Origin: an uncultured Croceitalea sp.
Lineage (GTDB): Bacteria; Bacteroidota; Bacteroidia; Flavobacteriales; Flavobacteriaceae
DNA length: 64,000 bases
Direction: 5' to 3'
Assembly: GCA_947494805.1 (NCBI GenBank)
Contig: CANLWK010000005.1
Location: 62,001-126,000 of the forward strand
The notes under the pieces are model-generated. The model was not told the DNA's origin, did not search any database, and saw only the letters and a list, made by a program, of their open reading frames with translations. Below are positions 1 to 9,356 of this stretch, piece by piece (position 1 is the stretch's first letter; every line of letters starts with the position of its first letter). The position numbers were made by a program, and so were the translations under genes.

Positions 1-300
1 TACAATGATGTATTGTACAATACCAATAAGACCATTGCTGAACTGGCTTACGCCTTGACCAATGAAAAAGGGCGAACACGGATTGAACGTGCCAATGATA
101 GGTATTATCAAGGTATACGCGAAACCCCAAATGCAACGTTCATTAAGTTGTGCGATAGAATTGCAAATGTTCGACATTCTAAAACAAAGGGTTCGACAAT
201 GTTGGACAAATACCGAAAAGAGAATACTGATTTTGCCAAAAAATTATATCGCCCCGATTTACAAGAAATGTTCGACCATCTAGAAGAACTTTTTAAATAG
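1..300 (+). CDS. HD-domain phosphohydrolase-like protein (C-terminal part)
   Basis: The reading frame is open from base 1 to the TAG at 298-300 (99 residues), so the gene starts left of the window; the TTG at 13 is not a convincing start. The residues ALTNEKG, ERANDRYY and KLCDRIANV resemble the C-terminal half of small HD-superfamily (ppGpp hydrolase-like) phosphohydrolases found in many Bacteroidota, which I know only as predicted enzymes. The metal-binding HD pair would lie upstream and is not visible. It ends 5 bp before the next gene, so the two are probably co-transcribed. Function beyond the fold is unknown. Confidence 0.6.
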   Translation, partial: YNDVLYNTNKTIAELAYALTNEKGRTRIERANDRYYQGIRETPNATFIKLCDRIANVRHSKTKGSTMLDKYRKENTDFAKKLYRPDLQEMFDHLEELFK

Positions 301-305
301 GCCCA

Positions 306-887
306 ATGTCTTTGATTACGATAATTGATAAAGAGACACTTATTGAACAGATTATCGATGCTTTTGCCGCAGTAAAGTTAGAAGATGGTATCGGACTTTG
401 GGAAGGGCAAGCTCTTGATGACCATGTGCAAAATACTACTGAATATAAACGCTTAAAAGATAAAGACGAGCGTAACGATTGGCGTAGAATTCCTATTGCA
501 GATCTTTACAAGTGCAGCAGTTCTATATCGTTCATGGACGCAAAGGGCATACGTTTTCATTTAGGGCTGTATCTGCTTTTTGCAATGGACGTGTTTGAAG
601 ATGAAGAGGACCGTTTGCATAAGCACCCCAACTTTAAATTCTCACCTCCCGAAGTGGTGTTCGCGCTTGACAGCAGTCTAGATGCTGAATATTCAATAGC
701 TCGATTTTCTTTGCTGACAAGAGAGCAGATTACCTGTGTTGTCGAATTTTTGATGTATCGTCTGCAAGAACTGGAAAGTTGTGCGCAAGACAGTAGCCAT
801 GGAATGTACCAGAGATCATATGACAGGCAACACCAAAGTCTTACGTCAGCAATTACCATATGGCAAGAAAAAAGAGTGGCCATTTAA
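306..887 (+). CDS. DUF6714-like hypothetical protein
   Basis: A 193-residue cytosolic protein without signal peptide or membrane segment. The central part (DDWRRIP-like segment, then SSISFMDAKGIRFHLGLYL around residues 75-95) resembles DUF6714 proteins, which have no established function. The ATG at 306 lies 5 bp after the stop of the HD-domain gene, which fixes the start and suggests translational coupling. The next gene follows after a 227-bp gap. The family assignment is from memory of the pattern and is uncertain. Confidence 0.55.
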   Translation: MSLITIIDKETLIEQIIDAFAAVKLEDGIGLWEGQALDDHVQNTTEYKRLKDKDERNDWRRIPIADLYKCSSSISFMDAKGIRFHLGLYLLFAMDVFEDEEDRLHKHPNFKFSPPEVVFALDSSLDAEYSIARFSLLTREQITCVVEFLMYRLQELESCAQDSSHGMYQRSYDRQHQSLTSAITIWQEKRVAI

Positions 888-1114
888 ACTGCAAATGTTT
901 ACCAATACCTCTAGCTAAACACTGCTGTAATGTAAAGGTTTAATGCTGGTTTTAATGTCACAAATGGTTAGGTGAATAGCAAATATGTCTAAAGGATGGG
1001 TGTTTTGTATAAAAAAGGAACGCCCGATTGATCTGATTGAATTTAACTGAATTCAGGGATGCACACATCACTTCCTATTTTATAATTTCGCTTATAAATT
1101 ACCAATTGAATTTT

Positions 1115-3679
1115 ATGATAACGATAAAGACCTCGAATATTTTACAGGCGACGTTGATAATTGCTGTATTTTTTAGCTTTAGCAACGTACATGCCCAAAA
1201 GGATACTATCTACTATGATGCTAAATGGAAACCTGCCCAGAAAGACAGCGCTTCATTTTTTAGACCTCCGGTCAAAAAATCTGGAGAACTCTATGTGGTA
1301 GAAGATTATTACATATCTGGCCAACTACAAATGAAGGCCACCTCAAAAAGCGCGGATAGGGATATTTGGCACGGCACTGTTGCTTGGTATACTGAAGATG
1401 GTAACATCTATCAGCAGGGCAGCTATTCCAACAATCGTCTTGATGGCGATTTTATCACCTATTTGAAAGGTGAGAAATTGGTGGCAAAGTATAATAAAGG
1501 CTACTTTATTTCAGGAAAAGCAAATACTCCTTCAGGTTCGTTACAACGATACGTCGAAAAAAAGAATGATAGCCTAAAAGAAGTATTATATGACAAGGAT
1601 ATTAATGGCATACGCTATGAAACCTTCAGTGCCGAAGGTAATCGAAGCTATCTTTCAAAGTACTATGATAAAGGGGGTAAATTGCTGGGCGAGCGTACTT
1701 TATTGCCCAATGGATATTATAAAGGTGTAGAGGTGTTTTACTATTATAGTCCAATGAGCGTAAGAGACATCAATTATTATCCTTTTGGGCAATTGTTGAC
1801 TTCTTCTGTTTACTATGCCAACGGTCAAGTGCGTGAAGAGGTAGGAAAAGAACCAACGTGGTCAAAAACCTTTTATACACCTAGTGGAAAACTACTTGGA
1901 AAGATTGCATATGAAATAGAAAGAGATCGCTTAAAACCAATGAACGGTACCGAGTTTGTTTTCGCATATGCCAAAAGAAATGAAAGGCAAGACCTTATAA
2001 GAAATTCTAGAACTTATAAAGACGGTGTGTTGACAGCTGAAAAAATCTATCATGACAATGGTGCGTTAAAAAGTGAAACTAGCTATAAAAATGGTACAAG
2101 AACTTTTCAAGTAAGTTACACCGCCGAAGGTGAAGAATTAGCCCGTATGGTATATAAAGATTACAGGCCTTATGATGGTACTGAAATACAATATGACAGA
2201 AAAGGGACATACAAGGCCGGGGAGCTTATTGAAGAAGTCATTTATTATCCGAAGTCCGAGATACCAAAATCAAAGAAGACCCAGAGTGTAGAGACTTTTT
2301 ATGACAAAGAAGGTAAGGTATTGGGCGAGTTGCAATTAGAGTACAAAAACGGATATACCACTCCCGTTCAAGGTAAAAGGTATACGATGGACTATGCCAA
2401 TGGCGACGTAACTGCCATTGAGGTATACAAAGAAGGGGTGGTGTCAGGTCGTATGAGTTTCAGAAAGCGGAAGGTAGGGGAAGACCAAACTAAAACGTTT
2501 AAACGAATCGAAGAATATGGCAATGATGGTTACCAACTGATAAGAGAAATTAAGTTTTACAGTAACAATAAAAAGCAAAGTGATGTCGCGTTCAAGAATT
2601 ATAAGGAAGCCAAGGGCACGTATTATGATATAGATGGAAATGAGATAGCCACATATGACTATGAAAACAAAACGGGAACACTTTATGAGTTTTTTGTTGA
2701 TTCAGACGTTATCAAGCGTATTGAAACGTTGGAAAACGGCAAGAGCATGCGGTTAAAGCGCTATGATTATGGTGTAAGCGACGGTTACGGTAAGATAAAC
2801 CCAGTACTGGTGGAAGAAATTGATGTCAACTGTTGTGCTACATTCTACTCGGCAAAAGGCGATGTTTTAGGAGAAGTCACTTTTAAAGAAGGCAAACCTT
2901 GGGAAGGTACAATCTATGATAGCACCAAAAGAACGTTACATGCCATAAAAGAGGGAAAACGAAACGGAACTTATAAAAAGATTGATTACAACACATCGGT
3001 ATTAGAAAAGGGAGAATTTATAAACAATCAAGAAGAAGGAGTATTTACCTACTACGACTATCAAGGTGATGTGCAACGAACCGAGAATTACAAAGCCGGC
3101 AAATTAGATGGTAAGGCGACTTATTTTGACAAAGCAGGTAAAGTGACCTCACAGGTTGACTACAAAAATGGCTTGCCCATTAATGGTACACGGATTTTAG
3201 GTGTTTATTATGGCAAAGAACCTAACCAAGAAACCTATAAAGATGGAGCGTTAATAGAACGGGTGAATCACGGCAAAAATGGTAAAACAGTGTCACTGTT
3301 CAAAGATGGTGCCGAGACACAAACAACGGCTTACTACAAAGATTCAGATAAGAAACGTTTGCAATATACCATGTCAAATACGACCCTTGATGGGCAAGTT
3401 ACACGATACGATCAAAAGGGTGCCACAGAACATAATGCTACCTTCAAAAACGGAAAGTTGGTTTCAGGTACGGTACTCTTATTGCCACAATACCAAGACA
3501 ACAGTTTGCAGTATATCAAAGTTCAAAAAAATGAGAATGTTTACGCTATAAAGTATGTGGACTTTGATGGCAACGTTGTTCTGAAAGCTGAGGAAAAATT
3601 AACCGAAGGTGTCGCCACACGATATTTAGATAAGTTGGGTGTTGACTTGAATTATGTTACTGGCGATAGGCTATATTAA
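1115..3679 (+). CDS. Large secreted MORN-variant (YwqK-like) repeat protein
   Basis: I start at ATG 1115 rather than the upstream in-frame TTG at 1037, because residues 1-27 then form a normal signal peptide ending SNVHAQ. The mature protein (854 residues in all) is mostly repeats of the form YYDKxGKLLGE, YxNGQVRE or YKNGxxxG spread from about residue 30 to 840. This is the MORN_2 pattern of proteins annotated as YwqK-family antitoxin component. That name is misleading: no toxin gene lies nearby and the export signal points to an envelope or surface role. It stands alone, separated from the convergent dcp operon by a strong hairpin at 3690-3727. Function unknown. Confidence 0.75.
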   Translation: MITIKTSNILQATLIIAVFFSFSNVHAQKDTIYYDAKWKPAQKDSASFFRPPVKKSGELYVVEDYYISGQLQMKATSKSADRDIWHGTVAWYTEDGNIYQQGSYSNNRLDGDFITYLKGEKLVAKYNKGYFISGKANTPSGSLQRYVEKKNDSLKEVLYDKDINGIRYETFSAEGNRSYLSKYYDKGGKLLGERTLLPNGYYKGVEVFYYYSPMSVRDINYYPFGQLLTSSVYYANGQVREEVGKEPTWSKTFYTPSGKLLGKIAYEIERDRLKPMNGTEFVFAYAKRNERQDLIRNSRTYKDGVLTAEKIYHDNGALKSETSYKNGTRTFQVSYTAEGEELARMVYKDYRPYDGTEIQYDRKGTYKAGELIEEVIYYPKSEIPKSKKTQSVETFYDKEGKVLGELQLEYKNGYTTPVQGKRYTMDYANGDVTAIEVYKEGVVSGRMSFRKRKVGEDQTKTFKRIEEYGNDGYQLIREIKFYSNNKKQSDVAFKNYKEAKGTYYDIDGNEIATYDYENKTGTLYEFFVDSDVIKRIETLENGKSMRLKRYDYGVSDGYGKINPVLVEEIDVNCCATFYSAKGDVLGEVTFKEGKPWEGTIYDSTKRTLHAIKEGKRNGTYKKIDYNTSVLEKGEFINNQEEGVFTYYDYQGDVQRTENYKAGKLDGKATYFDKAGKVTSQVDYKNGLPINGTRILGVYYGKEPNQETYKDGALIERVNHGKNGKTVSLFKDGAETQTTAYYKDSDKKRLQYTMSNTTLDGQVTRYDQKGATEHNATFKNGKLVSGTVLLLPQYQDNSLQYIKVQKNENVYAIKYVDFDGNVVLKAEEKLTEGVATRYLDKLGVDLNYVTGDRLY

Positions 3680-3689
3680 AATTAAGATT

Positions 3690-3727
3690 TATGTAGGCGA
3701 TAAACATTTTGGTTTATCGCCTACATA
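3690..3727. terminator. Bidirectional hairpin between convergent genes
   Basis: A perfect 16-bp inverted repeat (3690-3705 with 3712-3727) around a 6-nt loop lies 10 bp after the MORN gene stop and 7 bp before the dcp stop. There is only a weak T-run on either side, so termination efficiency is uncertain, but position and symmetry fit a shared terminator for both strands. Confidence 0.7.
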
Positions 3728-3734
3728 TATAGTT

Positions 3735-5759
3735 TTATGATGCCTTCAATAACCCGGCCCGCTCCAATAAAGCGTCTATTTTGGGTGCTGCCCCTCGAAA
3801 CCTTTTGTAGAGTTCCATGGGATTTTCGGTACCACCTTTTGAAAGCACGTACTCTTTGAATTTGTGGGCAATTTCTTTATTGAATATACCATGCTCTTTG
3901 AAATAGGCAAAAGCATCCGCATCTAAAACCTCGGCCCATTTGTAGCTATAGTATCCTGAGGAATATCCGCCTTGAAAAATATGGGCGAACGAAGTGCTCA
4001 TACATGTTTCTGGAGTATCTGGATATAGATTCGTACCCTCAAATGCTTTTGTTTCATAGGCTTTTACATCAGTGATTGCCCTAGGGTCTGTACCGTGCCA
4101 AGCCATATCCAACAATCCAAAACTCAATTGGCGTAAAGTCTGCATACCCTCTTGAAAGGTGGCCGAAGCTTTGATTTTATCAATCAATTCCATAGGAATG
4201 ACTTCACCCGTTTCGTAATGCTTGGCAAAAAGTTCTAGCGCTTCTTTTTCATAACACCAGTTTTCCAATACCTGACTGGGCAGCTCTACAAAATCCCAAT
4301 AGACTGATGTGCCCGAAAGACTAGGGTAGGTGGTATTGGCCAGCATACCGTGCAATCCATGTCCGAACTCATGAAATAGTGTGGTGACTTCATTAAAGGT
4401 CAATAGGGAAGGTTTGGTTGCCGTCGATGGTGTAAAATTACAAACATTTGAGATATGCGGACGCACATTTTTGCCTTCGGCCCGATATTGTGATTTGAAC
4501 GAAGTCATCCAAGCACCTCCACGTTTTCCTTTTCTAGGATGAAAGTCTGCATAAAATAGTGAAATAAACGCATTATCGCTATCGTAAACCTTAAAGGTCT
4601 TGACCTCTTCATGATATATGTCTACATCAAAAACCTCTTCAAAACGCAGTCCGAATAGTTTTTCAGCAACCTTGAACACACCGTCAATGACATTCTCTAA
4701 CTTGAAATAAGGTTTGAGCTTTTCATCGTCCAACCGAAATAACTTTTGCTTCAGTTTTTCTGAGTAATAGGCACTGTCCCACTTTTGAAGATGATTGATG
4801 GCATCGAGTTCCTTTGCAAAGTCTTCCAATTGCTCAAACTCGCGTTTTGCCGCTGGTTTTGCCTTGTCCAGCAGCTCATTTAAAAACGAGTGCACCTTTT
4901 CAGGAGTTTCTGCCATGCGTTCTTCTAAAACAAAGTGGGCATGGGTTTCGTAGCCTAAAAGATTTGCCCGTTCATGGCGTAGCTTGACTATCTGAAGCAC
5001 GTTTTTTTGATTATCGAACCTATCACCCTTAAAAGCCTTATTGCCAAAGGCCATCGATAGCTCTTTTCTGAGTTGACGGTTTTTAGCGTATTTCATAAAA
5101 GGAATATAGCTCGGATAATCTAACGTAATGACCCAACCTTCTTTGTCTTTTGATTTTGCCAATTGTGCAGCCATTTCTTTAGCCCCATCGGGCAACCCAT
5201 CAATATCGCTTTCATTGATAAGGTGCAATTCATATGCATTGGTCTCTGCCAAGACATTCTCACCAAATTTCAAGGCCAATTTTGAAAGCTCGGCATCGAT
5301 GGCACGAAGCCGTGTCTTTTGTGTATCATCCAGATTGGCCCCATTACGGCTGAAGCTTTTATACCTTTTGTCAAGAAGCGTACGCTGCTCCGTATTTAGG
5401 TCAAGAAGCTCTTTTTGTTCGTAAACGGCCTTTATTCTTTTGAACAAGGCCTGATTTAGCGTGATGTCATTGCTGAATTCTGAGAGCAGGGGAGAAACCT
5501 CTTGTGCAATTTTTTGAATGGTTTCATTGGTCTCAGCCGAGTTGAGGTTAAAGAATACGCTAGAGATTCTATCCAGTTGTTGTCCTGAGAATTCTAATGC
5601 CTCAACGGTATTTTCAAAAGACACAGGCTCGGTATTGTTGGTGATGGTATCAATTTCAGCCCTGGCATCTTTCATTGCCTGTAAAAAGGCAGGTTTAAAA
5701 TGTTCGTTCTTTATTTTGGAAAAAGGGGCTTGGTCAAATTCTTGTAAAAGGGGATTCAT
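3735..5759 (-). CDS. dcp: M3 family metallopeptidase (oligopeptidase A / dipeptidyl carboxypeptidase)
   Basis: A 674-residue zinc peptidase with the HEFGH zinc motif at residues 463-467 and the downstream FVELPSQ segment that carries the third ligand in the M3 family. No signal peptide is present, so it should degrade short peptides in the cytoplasm. Length matches Dcp/PrlC enzymes (about 680). It is the last gene of a leftward run purK, TPR, purE, dcp, 68 bp after purE. Distinguishing Dcp from oligopeptidase A needs a phylogeny, so the symbol is tentative. Confidence 0.9.
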   Translation of the reverse strand: MNPLLQEFDQAPFSKIKNEHFKPAFLQAMKDARAEIDTITNNTEPVSFENTVEALEFSGQQLDRISSVFFNLNSAETNETIQKIAQEVSPLLSEFSNDITLNQALFKRIKAVYEQKELLDLNTEQRTLLDKRYKSFSRNGANLDDTQKTRLRAIDAELSKLALKFGENVLAETNAYELHLINESDIDGLPDGAKEMAAQLAKSKDKEGWVITLDYPSYIPFMKYAKNRQLRKELSMAFGNKAFKGDRFDNQKNVLQIVKLRHERANLLGYETHAHFVLEERMAETPEKVHSFLNELLDKAKPAAKREFEQLEDFAKELDAINHLQKWDSAYYSEKLKQKLFRLDDEKLKPYFKLENVIDGVFKVAEKLFGLRFEEVFDVDIYHEEVKTFKVYDSDNAFISLFYADFHPRKGKRGGAWMTSFKSQYRAEGKNVRPHISNVCNFTPSTATKPSLLTFNEVTTLFHEFGHGLHGMLANTTYPSLSGTSVYWDFVELPSQVLENWCYEKEALELFAKHYETGEVIPMELIDKIKASATFQEGMQTLRQLSFGLLDMAWHGTDPRAITDVKAYETKAFEGTNLYPDTPETCMSTSFAHIFQGGYSSGYYSYKWAEVLDADAFAYFKEHGIFNKEIAHKFKEYVLSKGGTENPMELYKRFRGAAPKIDALLERAGLLKAS

Positions 5760-5827
5760 GTTTTAAAAGTTCAAGTTCAAGCGTCAAGAGCGCCCAAATA
5801 AATTAAGAGATTAAAATTGCCAACTGT

Positions 5828-6319
5828 TTACTGTTTAGCGTTTACCGACTTGGCTCCATCTATGACTTTCTGTTTGAGGCCTTCTTTGTAGAGAATTATT
5901 TTGTCAAGTACACATTTGTCGGAAGAACCTATGATTTGGGCAGCGAGAATACCGGCATTTTTTGCACCATCAAGTGCTACCGTAGCTACAGGAACACCCC
6001 CGGGCATTTGAAGAATGGATAATACCGAATCCCACCCGTCTATGGAATTAGAGCTTTTTACGGGCACGCCAATCACCGGAAGTGGTGACATAGAAGCTAC
6101 CATGCCAGGTAAATGCGCTGCACCCCCTGCACCTGCGATAATGACCGAATAGCCATTGGTATGTGCATTTTTGCTAAAATCAAAAAGCTTCTCTGGTGTT
6201 CGGTGTGCAGAAACGATATCGACAGCTACTTCAATATCAAATCCTTTTAAAATATCAATGGCATCTTGCATGACCGGAAGGTCGCTGGTACTGCCCATTA
6301 CTACGGCTACTTTGCTCAT
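5828..6319 (-). CDS. purE: N5-carboxyaminoimidazole ribonucleotide mutase
   Basis: A 163-residue class I PurE, converting N5-CAIR to CAIR in de novo purine synthesis. The start MSKVAVVMGSTSDLP carries the phosphate-binding MGSxSD motif, followed by SAHRTPE (near residue 40) and GAGGAAHLPGM (near residue 65), all diagnostic. It works directly after PurK, whose gene lies two places upstream in the same operon with a TPR gene between them. Length is normal for the family. Confidence 0.96.
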   Translation of the reverse strand: MSKVAVVMGSTSDLPVMQDAIDILKGFDIEVAVDIVSAHRTPEKLFDFSKNAHTNGYSVIIAGAGGAAHLPGMVASMSPLPVIGVPVKSSNSIDGWDSVLSILQMPGGVPVATVALDGAKNAGILAAQIIGSSDKCVLDKIILYKEGLKQKVIDGAKSVNAKQ

Positions 6320-6378
6320 TTATGTAACTTTTGATTAAAAGGGCAAGTTATTACAATTCAAACAAAAATGGGTAACCG

Positions 6379-6870
6379 CTAAAGGTTCATTTTGGTATTG
6401 CAACGTTCAATGGAATCAAGGGCGGCCTTCATGGTTTTATCGTTGATGGTCGCTTTTGCGGCATCTTTATAATATTTGATGGCCATATTGTACTGCTCTA
6501 ACTGCTCATACATGATTCCGTACTCATTATAAATCGTGGCCTTGTCCATACCTGGAATGTCAAATGCTTTTTCAAGCAACGCTTTTAGGTCATCATATTT
6601 ATTTAATGTTGAGAGCAAAATGGCGTAGTTTTTATATGAGGCTGTGTAGTCCGGTGAATATTCGAGAGCGAGCTTATAGTATTTTTCGGCTTGTGTATAG
6701 TCTTTGAATTTGGTCTCGTGCAACCATCCTAGGTGGTTATATGCCTTGCCGAAAGTGGGTTCTTCACTAAGTATTTGCTGCAGTTTTTCAACGGCCGCTT
6801 CTATTTTACCCGCTTTAATGTCTAAGTCTGCCGTATTGAACAGCTCTTCTAAGTGATACCGGTTCTGCAT
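6379..6870 (-). CDS. Small TPR-repeat protein inside the purKE operon
   Basis: A 163-residue cytosolic protein made almost wholly of tetratricopeptide repeats. At least three can be seen: GKAYNHLGWLHE near residue 40, ASYKNYAILLS near 77 and ATIYNEYGIMYEQ near 112, each followed by the amphipathic second helix (for example YNMAIKYYKDAAK). There is no signal peptide or membrane segment, so a protein-protein scaffold role is inferred. It lies 77 bp downstream of purK and 59 bp upstream of purE. A link to purine enzymes is suggested only by position. Confidence 0.8.
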   Translation of the reverse strand: MQNRYHLEELFNTADLDIKAGKIEAAVEKLQQILSEEPTFGKAYNHLGWLHETKFKDYTQAEKYYKLALEYSPDYTASYKNYAILLSTLNKYDDLKALLEKAFDIPGMDKATIYNEYGIMYEQLEQYNMAIKYYKDAAKATINDKTMKAALDSIERCNTKMNL

Positions 6871-6947
6871 AACGATGGTGATTTTTTCAAAATTATATGG
6901 ATTTTTTGAAATGATGAACCCTGAAAACAGGGAAGTTTTATAGCGAT

Positions 6948-8102
6948 CTATTTAGCGACAACCCTAATTTTCTCCTTTACCTGCTGGGCAATCTCCCGCG
7001 CACGTTCAATGTTCTCGTTTACAATGGTCACATGCCCCATTTTGCGAAAAGGTCTGGTCTGTTTTTTTCCGTAGATATGCGGGGTTACACCTCGCTTGGC
7101 CAACACTTCAGGCAAGTGTTCGTACACTACATCACCTGTATGGCCTTCGGCGCCCACGAGATTGACCATAATGCCCGCTAATTTACTATCGGTTTGTCCT
7201 AAGGGTAAATCCAATATGGCCCTTAAATGCTGTTCAAACTGGTTGGTATAACTGGCCTCAATGCTGTAATGTCCACTGTTATGTGGTCTCGGTGCAACCT
7301 CATTGACCAAAATGGCATCATCTTGTGTTTGAAACATTTCTACGGCCAAAAGGCCCACTTGCTGAATTTTGTTGGAAACCTTTAACGCAATCTCTTGTGC
7401 TTTTTTTGCTACGGTTTCATCAATCCGTGCCGGACAGATGACATATTCCACCTGGTTCGCTTCAGGGTGAAATTCCATTTCGACCACCGGATAGGTTTTT
7501 ACTTCACCGTTGGCACTGCGTGCTACAATGACAGCAAGTTCATTTTTAAAATGAATCATTTCTTCGGCAATACATTCACCTGTCGGCAATCCGTCTAAAT
7601 CTTCTAGTTTGCGAACCACTTTTACCCCTTGCCCATCATACCCGAACTGGGCAGCTTTCCAGATAAACGGAAGTTGTAATCCGCCATTTTGAACACTATC
7701 GGTGATTTCACTTTTATAGGCAAAACGCTGAAATGTGGCAGTGGGAATGTCATTGTCGATGTAGAAAAGCTTTTGTTTTGCCTTATTTTGAATGGTACGC
7801 AATGATTTGGTCGGGGGAAACACTTTTACCCCTTCTTCTTCTAATTTCTCAAGTGCATCGATGTTCACATTTTCAATCTCGATGGTAAGCACGTCAACAT
7901 CCTTTCCAAAATGATAGACCGTATCATGGTCCAAGAGGCTTCCGAGAACAAATTCGTTACAGGCAATTTTACAAGGGGCTTCTGGTGAAGCGTCCAAAAC
8001 TTTGGTATGAATATCCCATTTACGAGTCTCATATAAGAGCATTTTACCCAATTGTCCGCCGCCAAGAATACCGAGTTTAAAATCCGAAGAAAAATAGTGC
8101 AT
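6948..8102 (-). CDS. purK: 5-(carboxyamino)imidazole ribonucleotide synthase
   Basis: ATP-grasp enzyme (384 residues) making N5-CAIR from AIR, bicarbonate and ATP. Visible motifs are GILGGGQLGKML at the N-terminus, FIWKAAQFGYDGQGV near residue 145 and NEVAPRPHNSGHYSIEA near 265, which are typical of PurK. I start at ATG 8102; the frame can be extended two codons to a TTG at 8108, but ATG is preferred. First gene of the leftward operon, with a candidate -7 box 24-31 bp upstream. It is divergent from hpt-adk, which also serves purine metabolism. Confidence 0.95.
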   Translation of the reverse strand: MHYFSSDFKLGILGGGQLGKMLLYETRKWDIHTKVLDASPEAPCKIACNEFVLGSLLDHDTVYHFGKDVDVLTIEIENVNIDALEKLEEEGVKVFPPTKSLRTIQNKAKQKLFYIDNDIPTATFQRFAYKSEITDSVQNGGLQLPFIWKAAQFGYDGQGVKVVRKLEDLDGLPTGECIAEEMIHFKNELAVIVARSANGEVKTYPVVEMEFHPEANQVEYVICPARIDETVAKKAQEIALKVSNKIQQVGLLAVEMFQTQDDAILVNEVAPRPHNSGHYSIEASYTNQFEQHLRAILDLPLGQTDSKLAGIMVNLVGAEGHTGDVVYEHLPEVLAKRGVTPHIYGKKQTRPFRKMGHVTIVNENIERAREIAQQVKEKIRVVAK

Positions 8103-8125
8103 GTTCAATCAACTTGTAGTTCACA

Positions 8126-8133
8126 CAAAAATA
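8126..8133 (-). promoter_or_regulatory. Candidate -7 box for purK operon
   Basis: On the minus strand this reads TATTTTTG, matching the Bacteroidota -7 consensus TAnnTTTG. It would give a leader of roughly 15-20 nt before the purK ATG. No TTG -33 element at the usual spacing is visible, so this is a weak call. Confidence 0.4.
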
Positions 8134-8187
8134 CGTTGAATTCCCAAAAGGGTTGGTGTTTAGACAAGAAAGGGAAGCCAAAAATGT

Positions 8188-8195
8188 TATCTTTG
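8188..8195 (+). promoter_or_regulatory. Candidate -7 box for hpt-adk
   Basis: TATCTTTG matches TAnnTTTG and lies 26 bp before the TTG start of hpt-adk. No clear -33 TTG is found 17-23 bp upstream. With the opposite box at 8126-8133 it would make a compact divergent purine promoter region. Confidence 0.4.
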
Positions 8196-8221
8196 CTCCC
8201 TGCTAAAAATGAGCGTATATC

Positions 8222-9328
8222 TTGATTAAGTTACACGATAAAGTTTTTAAACCCTATTTGAGCGAAGCTGAGATTTTGCAGGCTGTGCAAAAAGTAGCTG
8301 ATGCCGTAGCGGCCGATTACAAAGATGAAGTGCCAATTTTTGTTGGTGTGCTCAACGGCTCTTTCATGTTCGTGGCCGATTTTTTGAAAGCCTATGAACA
8401 CCCATGTGAGGTGTCTTTTGTAAAACTCAGTTCTTACCAAGGTTTGACTTCGACAGGTATTGTCGAAACCTTATTGGATGTTCCAGAAAACATCAAAGGC
8501 CGAAGTGTCATTATTTTAGAGGATATCATAGATACGGGCAGAACACTGCAACAATTGGTCAACCTTTTTGCCGACACCAACGTTAAAGCATTTAAAATAG
8601 CATCACTTTTTTACAAGCCCGATGTTTACAATGGAGAATATACCATTGACTATGTGGGGCTTGAAATACCCAATCGTTTCATTGTGGGTTACGGTCTTGA
8701 CTACAATGAATTGGGCAGAAATTTGAAACAAGTTTATCAATTAAACCAAACTGATATGATCAACCTAGTGCTTTTTGGAAAACCCGGCGCAGGAAAAGGA
8801 ACCCAAGCGGGCTTCTTAAAAGAAAAATACAATCTCAAGCATATTTCTACTGGCGATGTATTCCGTTTTAATATCAAGAACAATACTGAACTGGGCATAT
8901 TGGCCAAATCATATATGGACAAAGGCGATTTGGTACCCGATGAGGTAACCATCAATATGCTTAAAGATGAGGTAGAGAAGAACCCTGATGCCGCCGGATT
9001 TATATTTGACGGCTTTCCGCGCACCACAGCTCAGGCTAAGGCACTTGATAATTTTCTTGATTCAAAGGACATGGTCATTGATGCTACAATTGCTTTAGAA
9101 GCTGATGATGATATTCTGGTGGCTCGATTGTTAGAACGTGGCAAGGATAGTGGGCGCCCTGACGACCAAGACGAATCTAAGATTCGAAACCGTTTTGACG
9201 AGTACAACCAAAAAACGGCTCCTTTAAAAGAATACTATGATAGGCAGGGCAAGTTTCATGCGGTCAATGGTATTGGTGAAATCACTGAGATAACAGAACG
9301 CTTGGGCAAGGTTATAGACGAACTGTAG
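8222..9328 (+). CDS. adk: Hypoxanthine phosphoribosyltransferase-adenylate kinase fusion
   Basis: A single 368-residue frame holds two enzymes. Residues 1-178 are a hypoxanthine phosphoribosyltransferase with the PRPP loop EDIIDTGRT at 100-108 and VGVLNGSF near residue 42. Residues 179-368 are a complete adenylate kinase with P-loop GKPGAGKGT at 186-194, DGFPRTTAQA, and a short LID (GKDSGRPDDQDESK). The kinase starts exactly at Met179 (ATG 8756), as a free Adk would. The fused start is TTG 8222; the nearby ATG at 8209 is in another frame and soon stops. Together they salvage hypoxanthine/guanine and balance AMP/ADP. Such fusions are known in Flavobacteriaceae, to my recollection. Confidence 0.93.
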   Translation: MIKLHDKVFKPYLSEAEILQAVQKVADAVAADYKDEVPIFVGVLNGSFMFVADFLKAYEHPCEVSFVKLSSYQGLTSTGIVETLLDVPENIKGRSVIILEDIIDTGRTLQQLVNLFADTNVKAFKIASLFYKPDVYNGEYTIDYVGLEIPNRFIVGYGLDYNELGRNLKQVYQLNQTDMINLVLFGKPGAGKGTQAGFLKEKYNLKHISTGDVFRFNIKNNTELGILAKSYMDKGDLVPDEVTINMLKDEVEKNPDAAGFIFDGFPRTTAQAKALDNFLDSKDMVIDATIALEADDDILVARLLERGKDSGRPDDQDESKIRNRFDEYNQKTAPLKEYYDRQGKFHAVNGIGEITEITERLGKVIDEL

Positions 9329-9356
9329 CTATCATGGGCATAATGCCAAATTTGTT

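Noticed and set aside
13-300. Complete small gene starting at TTG 13
   Set aside because: The frame stays open to base 1 and the residues match the inside of a larger HD-type protein, so it is a fragment cut by the window edge.
998-1025. Hairpin in the gap after the DUF6714-like gene
   Set aside because: 7-bp stem with a wobble pair, a 14-nt loop and no T-run; too weak to call a terminator.
1037-1114. N-terminal extension of the MORN protein from a TTG
   Set aside because: It would bury the signal peptide that begins at ATG 1115.
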